A stretch of 64,000 bases of DNA from Planctomycetales bacterium (GTDB taxonomy: Bacteria; Planctomycetota; Planctomycetia; Planctomycetales; Planctomycetaceae). A model generated the notes under the pieces. The model was not told where the DNA came from. It worked only from the letters and a program-made list of their open reading frames with translations, and searched no databases. Positions 57,777 through 64,000 of the stretch are shown piece after piece. The stretch lies in NCBI GenBank assembly GCA_026400835.1, contig JAPLOA010000087.1:62001-126000 (forward strand), in the 5' to 3' direction. The position numbers and the translations under genes were made by a program. Numbering within the stretch: position 1 is the first letter of the stretch; the number at the start of each line of letters is the position of its first letter.

Positions 57777-60731
57777 ATGAAGAACTACTCGCGCCTCTCA
57801 ATTCTGATCACACTGACAGCCCTGTTTTCGCTGGTCTGCGTTCGAACGCCGATTCAAGCTGACGAAAAAATTCGGCCTAACGTCCTGTTTATCGCCGTCG
57901 ATGACTTAAACCACTGGGTGGGCCATCTCGGGAGGAATCGTCAAACCAAAACTCCCAATCTCGACCGACTCGCCAAAATGGGAGTGACCTTCACCAACTC
58001 TCATTGTGCAGCACCAGTCTGTAATCCATCTCGAACAGCTCTGTTGTCGGGAATGAGACCGGGATCAACTGGCGTTTACGACAATAACAATCCGTATGGC
58101 AGCGCCGTCAACGTGAAGCAGTCTCTGGTTACTCAGTTTAAAGACCACGGCTACATCACGCTGGGGATGGGGAAATTGTGGCACGGTGGGCTGGGATTTG
58201 AGGAGCAATGGACGGAGACCAGAAACGAAGAACCAAAGGGCTCCGGTGGTGCGAAAATTGAAGATCGCAGTATCGGAGGCATCGCATTAGGTGTCATCCA
58301 CGGCGATGACAGTGCCGTCTCGGATACTCAGATCGCAGATTATGGAATTTCGGAGCTCTCCAAATCTCACGACAAGCCGTTCTTCCTGACGCTCGGCTTT
58401 CATAAGCCGCACATGCCGTGGAATGTGCCGCAGAAATACTATGACATGCACCCGCTGGATCAGATTGAGTTGCCGCCGACCAAAAACGGGGATCTTGCGG
58501 ATGTTCCGTCAGCCGGGCTGAAAATGGCGAAGGCTTCTGGCGATCATACAGCCGTACTGAAATCCGGCCGATGGAAAGAAGCCGTGCAGGCCTACCTGGC
58601 GGCGATCAGTTATCTCGACGGGCAGGTGGGGCGAGTTCTGGATGCTCTGGAACAATCATCGTACAAAGACAACACCATCATCTGCCTGTGGGGAGATCAT
58701 GGCTGGCATCTGGGCGAAAAAGAACACTGGCGAAAGTTCGCTCTGTGGGAAGAAGCGACTCGTGCTCCACTGATATGGGTGGTTCCGGGAACGACAACGC
58801 CCGGTGGAGTCTGCAAGAGTCCTGTCGACTTCATGGCCATCTATCCGACGTTGTGTGATCTGGCGGACATTCCTCTTCCCAGGCATGTCGAGGGCCAGTC
58901 GATTCGAGGGCTGTTGAAAGATCCGAATGCGGCCAGCTCCGATGTCGCCATCACGACCTTTGGTCAGAACAATCATGCTGTGCGAACCGACCGCTGGAGA
59001 TATATCCGCTACGCTGATGGCGGCGAAGAACTTTATGATCATTCCAATGATGAATATGAATGGACCAATCTGGCGGCACTGCCCGAACATGAAGGCTTAA
59101 AGAAAGAACTGGCCGACAAACTGCCTGCCAGGAATGTCGCCGCTGTCACTCGAAACGGTGCCGAGAAGAAGAACGCAAAGTCCGGCGAATCGATTCCCGG
59201 CAAAAAGAACCGTCAGCAAAAGAAACAGAACAAAGCCTTGAGGGATCCCGAGACATCGGAAGCAAGGGCTGCCTTGGTTCCCGAAAAGCAGCGGCCCAAT
59301 ATTGTCTGGATGATTGTTGAAGACATGTCGGCACACTACTCGTGTTACGGCGAGACGACAATTCAGACTCCGAACGTAGACCAGCTCGCAAGCCGGGGCA
59401 CTCGCTTTTCTCGTGCCTTCGTGACAGCTCCCATATGCAGCATCTGTCGATCAGCTCTGATCACTGGTCGTTATCAAACCAGCATAGGTGCTCAGAATCA
59501 TCGATCCGGAGTTTCAGGCCATGAGATTCATCTGCCGGCCGATGTTAAACTCGTGCCAGCCATTTTTCGCAACGCCGGATACCACACAAACAATCTGACC
59601 GTTGAAGCTTTTCTCCGCAGCGACGAGGATGTCAAATTGTCGCCAGTGGTGAAAGTTGCAAAGACGGATTACAACTTTCAATGGGACGAAGCGGCCACTT
59701 ACGACAGCACTCACTGGGCCGCGCGAGAAGCGAAGAAGCCGTTCTTTGTGCAGGTTCAGTTGCATGGCGGGAAATATCGCAACGTCGCGGATACCTCGAA
59801 GTGGACCGCGAAAGCTCTGAAAGATCTTGGATCAGTCACTTCGCCGAATGATGTTCATCTGCCGCCTTATCTTCCCAACGATCCTGTTATCCTGGAAGAC
59901 TGGGCTCAGTATCTGGACACGGTGCGTTATACCGACTGGGAAGTTGGCCGAGTTATCCAGCGACTGAAGGATGCCGGAGAGCTGGAGAACACAGTGATCT
60001 TTTTTATGACAGATCACGGCATCAGCCATGTTCGAAACAAGCAGTTTCTCTACGACGGCGGCACTCATGTTCCGCTGATCGTGGCCGGCCCCGGAGTTGC
60101 ATCGGGTGTTGTTCGCGACGATGTGGTGGAACATATTGATCTCGGCGCGACTTCGATGGGGTGTGCCGGAATCGCACGGCCAGCATCAATGCATTCGCAG
60201 GATATCATGGCAGCCGATTATCAGCCTCGCGAGTATGTCTTCGCCGCGCGTGATCGAGCCGATGAAACCGTAGATCTGATGCGCAGCGTCCGGGATACTC
60301 GCTGGAAATACATCTTCAATGGGTTCCCTGATCGTCCGTATCTGCAGCCGAATCGCTACAAAGACAGCAAGCCGATTTTGCAGGCCATGCGTCGTCTCTA
60401 CGCCGATGCACAGCTCAACGCTGACCAAAGTCTGATTATGGCGGAAGCGCGTCCTCGGGAAGAATTGTACGATACTCAGACCGACCCGTTTGAGCTGCAT
60501 AACCTGGCGGGGAAACAAGAACATCAGTCACGACTGGAGACAATGCGGACAGCATTTCGTGACTGGCAAAAACGCACCGGCGATCCTGGCGTTCCCGAGT
60601 CGGAAGACATTTACAAAATCGAAGTCGGTGCAAAGCATCTTGAGGGAGGCAAGAACGCCGACAACACTCGGTATAAGAACAACGTTGAACTTATGCTGAA
60701 ATGGAACACCGAGCGACCATTCGTCCCCTGA
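57777..60731 (+). CDS. secreted protein with two fused sulfatase domains
   Basis: This 984-residue protein has a signal peptide and two full S1 sulfatase domains in one frame. Domain 1 (about 33-455) is iduronate-2-sulfatase-like: VDDLNHW, active site C82 in CNPSRTALLSG and GDHGWHLGEKEHW. A Lys/Gln-rich linker of about 45 residues follows. Domain 2 (about 503-984) is heparan N-sulfatase-like: VEDMS, TDHGISH and active site C554 in CSICRSALITGR. There, Pro of the CxPxR formylglycine consensus is Ile and the following Ser is Cys. The frame is uninterrupted. Domain 2 activity depends on whether formylglycine-generating enzyme accepts this site. Confidence 0.92.
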   Translation: MKNYSRLSILITLTALFSLVCVRTPIQADEKIRPNVLFIAVDDLNHWVGHLGRNRQTKTPNLDRLAKMGVTFTNSHCAAPVCNPSRTALLSGMRPGSTGVYDNNNPYGSAVNVKQSLVTQFKDHGYITLGMGKLWHGGLGFEEQWTETRNEEPKGSGGAKIEDRSIGGIALGVIHGDDSAVSDTQIADYGISELSKSHDKPFFLTLGFHKPHMPWNVPQKYYDMHPLDQIELPPTKNGDLADVPSAGLKMAKASGDHTAVLKSGRWKEAVQAYLAAISYLDGQVGRVLDALEQSSYKDNTIICLWGDHGWHLGEKEHWRKFALWEEATRAPLIWVVPGTTTPGGVCKSPVDFMAIYPTLCDLADIPLPRHVEGQSIRGLLKDPNAASSDVAITTFGQNNHAVRTDRWRYIRYADGGEELYDHSNDEYEWTNLAALPEHEGLKKELADKLPARNVAAVTRNGAEKKNAKSGESIPGKKNRQQKKQNKALRDPETSEARAALVPEKQRPNIVWMIVEDMSAHYSCYGETTIQTPNVDQLASRGTRFSRAFVTAPICSICRSALITGRYQTSIGAQNHRSGVSGHEIHLPADVKLVPAIFRNAGYHTNNLTVEAFLRSDEDVKLSPVVKVAKTDYNFQWDEAATYDSTHWAAREAKKPFFVQVQLHGGKYRNVADTSKWTAKALKDLGSVTSPNDVHLPPYLPNDPVILEDWAQYLDTVRYTDWEVGRVIQRLKDAGELENTVIFFMTDHGISHVRNKQFLYDGGTHVPLIVAGPGVASGVVRDDVVEHIDLGATSMGCAGIARPASMHSQDIMAADYQPREYVFAARDRADETVDLMRSVRDTRWKYIFNGFPDRPYLQPNRYKDSKPILQAMRRLYADAQLNADQSLIMAEARPREELYDTQTDPFELHNLAGKQEHQSRLETMRTAFRDWQKRTGDPGVPESEDIYKIEVGAKHLEGGKNADNTRYKNNVELMLKWNTERPFVP

Positions 60732-61076
60732 TGGAGTGTGTCTAACCTCCTTTCGAAATCCAATATTTGCGTTGCCCACTCGACTGGTCCCTCTCATCGA
60801 GGTCTGCACTTCGGTGTCGGCGGAAGCACAACGAACGCGCACAGGGACGTTGATTGGACAGAGCCCGTGCACAGCAAATCGCCATTGCAGCGACAATATC
60901 TTCCAAAATTTTCAGAATAAAGGACAACACGGTCCTGTTTAGGCTCGATCTCGCCGGACTAAAACACGACATTAATGTCTTGTTTTGGCGATTCGTTCCA
61001 AATATCGCACCAGCCCGGCTGGTTTGAAGATTTGGTGTCCGAATCTTTAGCGAGCAACGTGGCAAGGAGTTTGGCG
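60732..61076. other. hcp upstream region
   Basis: A 345-bp spacer between the double sulfatase and hcp. It contains the palindrome at 60961-60986 and no gene. The hcp frame opens at 60975, but those 34 residues are not part of the Hcp family. Confidence 0.5.
60961..60986. promoter_or_regulatory. 26-bp near-perfect palindrome, candidate operator of hcp
   Basis: AAAACACGACATT is followed directly by AATGTCTTGTTTT. The halves are reverse complements apart from one base. It lies 90 bp before the hcp ATG at 61077. This fits a dimeric regulator such as an NO-sensing CRP/FNR (HcpR/Dnr) or Rrf2 (NsrR) type protein, but the sequence does not match their published consensus closely enough to name one. 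Confidence 0.65.
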
Positions 61077-62363
61077 ATGTTTTGCAATCAGTGCGAGCAG
61101 ACACAAAACGGTCGAGGCTGTACGGACGTCGGTGTGTGCGGCAAAGATGAAGACGTGCAGTCTCTTCAGGAAATCCTGCTCTACGGTCTTAAAGGCATGG
61201 CGGCCTATGCCAACCATGCGCGGCGTCTGGGAAAGGTCGATGACAGCGTCAGTGAGTTTATCGAGGAAGCTTTATTTTCCACGATGACCAACGTCAACTT
61301 TGACCTTGAGACACTGCTGGAAATTGTTCTGGAGTGCGGTCACAAGAACGTTCGAGTCATGCAGCTTCTTGATGAAGGACACATCGAACGATTCGGTACA
61401 CCGTCTCCTGTCAGCGTATACGAGGGGACAAAGGCTGGTCCCGGCATTCTGGTGACCGGGCATGACATGGTTGATCTCGCAGATCTGCTGGAGCAATCCG
61501 CCGGACAGGGAATCAACGTGTATACTCATGGCGAAATGTTGCCAGCGCACAGTTATCCGAAGCTGCGAGCATACGCGCATCTTGCTGGACACTACGGTGG
61601 CCCGTGGCAGAATCAGCATTGGGAGTTCCCGTCGTTCTCGGGGCCGATTATTGCCACCACGAACTGTGTACTGATTCCGCCCGACTCGTATAAAGATCGA
61701 CTTTATACAACTCGCTTCACTGCGGTCCCTGGCGGCAAGCGTCTGCGATCAAACGATTTTTCCGCAGTGATTGCTCAGGCAAAGGAGTTACCTCCGCTGA
61801 AGGATCGCAAGGTGCGAGAATCAACTGTCGGATTTCATCATTCGGTCATTCTGGGACTCGCCGACAAAATCGTCGACGCTGTCAAAAGTGGGGAGATCAA
61901 AAAGTTCTATCTCATCGGCGGCTGCGATGGAGCAGAGATTGGTCGCAACTACTACACCAAACTGGCTCACGGTGCGCCGCAGCAGTCGGTGATTCTGACG
62001 CTCGGCTGCGGAAAATATCGCATACGCAATCATGACTACGGCACAGCAGCAGGTTTGCCTCGATTGCTGGACATGGGGCAGTGTAATGATGCGTACGGAG
62101 CTGTTCAGGTTGCACTTGGACTGGCTAAGGCCTTTGATTGCGGGATCAATGATCTACCGCTGTCTATTGTCCTGTCATGGTTTGAGCAAAAGGCAGTCGC
62201 AGTTCTTCTGAGTCTGCTGGCACTGGGCGTAAAAGGCATTCGTCTGGGGCCTGTTCCACCAGCGTTTATTTCTCCCAATGTGTTTCGAATCCTGCAGGAA
62301 AAGTTCGACCTGAAGTTGATCGAAGCGGAACCGCCGGCCGAACTTGTCATGCTTGGTTCGTAG
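61077..62363 (+). CDS. hcp: hybrid-cluster protein (hydroxylamine reductase/NO reductase), short class
   Basis: The ATG at 61077 has AAGGAG at 7-nt spacing and starts MFCNQCEQTQ. The 428-residue product binds a [4Fe-4S] cluster through C3-x2-C6-x8-C15-x5-C21. The hybrid Fe-S-O cluster ligands map one to one on Desulfovibrio Hcp: H129, E153, C197, C283, C311, C336 and E370. About 115 residues are missing between the N-terminal cysteines and H129, as in the short class III proteins. Hcp reduces NO to N2O and hydroxylamine to ammonia. A protoglobin gene follows 133 bp downstream. Confidence 0.95.
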   Translation: MFCNQCEQTQNGRGCTDVGVCGKDEDVQSLQEILLYGLKGMAAYANHARRLGKVDDSVSEFIEEALFSTMTNVNFDLETLLEIVLECGHKNVRVMQLLDEGHIERFGTPSPVSVYEGTKAGPGILVTGHDMVDLADLLEQSAGQGINVYTHGEMLPAHSYPKLRAYAHLAGHYGGPWQNQHWEFPSFSGPIIATTNCVLIPPDSYKDRLYTTRFTAVPGGKRLRSNDFSAVIAQAKELPPLKDRKVRESTVGFHHSVILGLADKIVDAVKSGEIKKFYLIGGCDGAEIGRNYYTKLAHGAPQQSVILTLGCGKYRIRNHDYGTAAGLPRLLDMGQCNDAYGAVQVALGLAKAFDCGINDLPLSIVLSWFEQKAVAVLLSLLALGVKGIRLGPVPPAFISPNVFRILQEKFDLKLIEAEPPAELVMLGS

Positions 62364-62496
62364 TCGACTGCAGAGTTAACAGGACGCTGTTCCGGGAACG
62401 CGACTTGATTTCCGGAGCAGTATTCTCCCTGAACCGAGACAGCTTGCATCGTGATCATTTCGCACCATCTAAGGCAGGTCACAGGAAACGTGTTCC

Positions 62497-63069
62497 ATGA
62501 AGTTGATCGATGAAAAGCGACTGGAGTCAGACCCGGTCTATCGCTTCGAATACCTTGCGGAGTTTATTGGATTCGAATCGGCCGATGCTGACGCAGTTCA
62601 GTCGGTCGCAATGTACCTTGGTCCGATGATTCCGGAGTTGGTCGAGAAGACCTACGCACGGCTTCTCGCCTACGACGCAACAGCAAGACATTTCCTGCCT
62701 CGCCAATCGGGATTTGAAGGTGCTCCACCGATTGACCTGCAGACGCTCACGTCGGCCCATCCGCAGATCCAGTTTCGCAAAGAACATCTCGCGAGGTACC
62801 TCAGTACACTTCTGGGTCGAACCTGTGATGCAAAACTGGTCCCTTATCTGGACATGGTCGGCAGGATTCATACGCCGCAGGCTGGCAACAAGGAAATCAA
62901 TGTTCCGCTTGTTCAGATGAATGCACTAATGGGGTATCTGTCAGATACGCTCCTTGAGGCCCTGTTTGCGCTTCCTTTGGAACTTTCAGAGAAGACGATG
63001 GCCATCCGTGCTTTCAATCGTTTGCTCTGGGTACAAAATGACTTTATCAACCGCCACTATCAGTCGTGA
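62497..63069 (+). CDS. protoglobin domain protein
   Basis: This 190-residue single-domain haem protein of the protoglobin family has a conserved YRFEYLAEFIGFESAD start. HPQIQFRKEHL lies in the middle, and the proximal haem histidine H125 is in VGRIHTPQAG, with NVPLVQMNALMGYLSD after it. Protoglobins bind O2, CO and NO. The gene follows hcp on the same strand with a 133-bp gap, which supports a shared role in nitrosative stress. AGGAAA precedes the ATG. Confidence 0.9.
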   Translation: MKLIDEKRLESDPVYRFEYLAEFIGFESADADAVQSVAMYLGPMIPELVEKTYARLLAYDATARHFLPRQSGFEGAPPIDLQTLTSAHPQIQFRKEHLARYLSTLLGRTCDAKLVPYLDMVGRIHTPQAGNKEINVPLVQMNALMGYLSDTLLEALFALPLELSEKTMAIRAFNRLLWVQNDFINRHYQS

Positions 63070-63167
63070 AAGATCACACTGCGGGCAGGAATGGGCATTC
63101 CCGAACAGCTTCCGCAATCTTTCAGACTCCGAGTGTAGATTTAAGCCGCGGGATTACGGATCGCAGT

Positions 63168-63610
63168 CTAGACGCTGAACGCCTGTCCGAACGCGGCGTT
63201 AAACTCCAGCGGCGCAATCCGCCGTCGGTCGAACCAGAGATCAAGCTTCCCTCTCAAACCTCCAGGCAGAGATTCTGCAGTCCTGCCAGCAATGCCAGAA
63301 CTCGCTGGCGCAGGAAGTCAAGGACTGCAGCTTCATCATCGCTTTTGAGCACGTACTGTTTTGAGAGCTCAGGAGCGTCCGAAAAATCAATGTCCTGAGA
63401 ACCCAGCATTGCCCCGATCCTGTTGAACCAGACTTCAGTTGTGAACGGCGGTGAGAAATCGTGTGCCCCCATCGACGCATCAACGATCACGCTGAAGCGG
63501 GGGTTCCGGTGTCGTAACCATGTCCGCTGGATCGTGGCTGTCGTTTGGCCGCGGCACCGCGATTTTCGCTTTCCCGGGCATATGAAAACGAGATTGTGAC
63601 CGAATCTCAC
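63168..63610 (-). pseudogene. frameshifted gene remnant of unknown family
   Basis: The minus frame from 63610 to a stop at 63254 reads IGAMLGSQDIDFSDAPELS, YVLKSDDEAAVLDFL and ALLAGLQNLCLEV. This resembles the C-terminal part of a bacterial protein family of unknown function (pattern LGxQDIDF..HPxFS..FxLxGxDE). The natural continuation is found in another frame, LRGKLDLWFDRRRIAPLEFN..., ending at a stop at 63168. A single indel near 63255 would fuse both parts. The N-terminal half of the family seems missing. Sequencing error or real decay are both possible. Confidence 0.45.
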
Positions 63611-63678
63611 TGCGTCAACGGCCGCTCAATCACTGCGTTACCAACCAGTTTCCTCGACAAAGACTGAGCGGCTACTCG

Positions 63679-64000
63679 TTATCGCTTGAAATTGGGATGC
63701 TTTGGATCACCGAACGATTCCATGTACGCAAGCAGGTCCAGAATTTCGTCCTCAGTGAACGTGTTAAGAAGTCCTGTTGGCATCGGGGACGTTTTTGAAA
63801 GCTGACGCGATTCAATCTCGGACTTCTTCACGGTCACTGTCTCTGGCTGCAGTGGATTTGGGCGAAGGATAACATGGTCGTCAGTTTCTTCCGTAATGCG
63901 ACCGATGATCACTTTGCCCTCGGTCGTTTCAATGGCAGTGTTCATGTACTGCTCGGAAAGAACCTTGGATGGCTCCGTCGATGACTCCAGAATATCCTGA
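63679..64000 (-). CDS. C-terminal part of a PVC-type haem-binding (cytochrome) protein, cut by window edge
   Basis: The reading frame runs off the right end of the window. About 107 residues are visible: QDILESSTEPSKVLSEQY, then TTEGKVIIGRI, LRPNPLQPETVTVKKSEIE, SPMPTGLLNTFTEDEILDL and LAYMESFGDP. This matches the C-terminal signature of planctomycete putative haem-binding domain proteins (TIGR02603 type), which are secreted c-type cytochrome fusions. The CxxCH site must lie upstream, outside the window. Confidence 0.85.
   Translation of the reverse strand, partial: QDILESSTEPSKVLSEQYMNTAIETTEGKVIIGRITEETDDHVILRPNPLQPETVTVKKSEIESRQLSKTSPMPTGLLNTFTEDEILDLLAYMESFGDPKHPNFKR

Overview
The window looks like chromosome from a planctomycete (phylum Planctomycetota, probably order Planctomycetales). 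No rRNA was available, so this rests on gene content. There are two sulfatase genes, one of them a double sulfatase. There is a secreted protein with the LEDR-x-LL type N-terminus plus a GEVED domain, and the C-terminal end of a PVC-type haem-binding cytochrome protein. An H4MPT-pathway cyclohydrolase gene (mch), paired DUF3467 proteins and many intergenic REP-like palindromes complete the picture. Genes lie on both strands in short runs, with few long operons. I found no tRNA, rRNA, CRISPR array, transposase or prophage.

Layout. 324-1112: an SDR oxidoreductase. 1479-14105: a capsule/exopolysaccharide locus with two Wzy/WaaL-like membrane polymerases or ligases, one GT4 glycosyltransferase, a remnant of a second one, a WbaP/WcaJ-type priming transferase, a planctomycete lipoprotein, a Wza-type export lipoprotein and a Wzc-type tyrosine autokinase. 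The last two genes converge on one bidirectional terminator. 14725-31934: metabolic and housekeeping genes: glucose dehydrogenase, CinA with a degraded amidase motif, glutamine-dependent NAD synthetase, a large unknown coiled-coil membrane protein, an SGNH esterase, a thiolase, a Tat-exported Gfo/Idh/MocA protein, an orphan 2-oxoacid dehydrogenase E2, a membrane-SRPBCC fusion, a second SDR, a dense REP cluster and MazG.

32223-45673: mch, a sugar-phosphate isomerase-like protein, two DUF3467 genes, a sulfatase, thiol peroxidase, a zinc-ribbon protein coupled to uvrB, a very large AsmA-like protein and a GT39-like glycosyltransferase. 45949-57662: a secreted GEVED/Fn3-like protein, an alpha/beta hydrolase, a zinc-ribbon/RG-rich disordered protein, a small His-rich membrane protein, a B12-type radical SAM enzyme, a Uma2 nuclease, a secreted Cys-rich protein, two conserved unknowns (the second flanked by two copies of a 52-bp repeat) and nusB. 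57777-64000: the double sulfatase, then hybrid-cluster protein (hcp) followed by a protoglobin. A 26-bp near-perfect palindrome precedes hcp, which suggests a nitric-oxide response unit. A frameshifted gene remnant and the truncated haem-binding protein close the window.

The most original observations are the palindrome-hcp-protoglobin unit, the fused double sulfatase with an atypical second active-site motif, the 52-bp repeats flanking one gene, the nested REP cluster, the three DUF3467 domains in two neighbouring genes, and the zinc-ribbon gene overlapping the uvrB start. I found no clearly novel multigene defence or mobile system.
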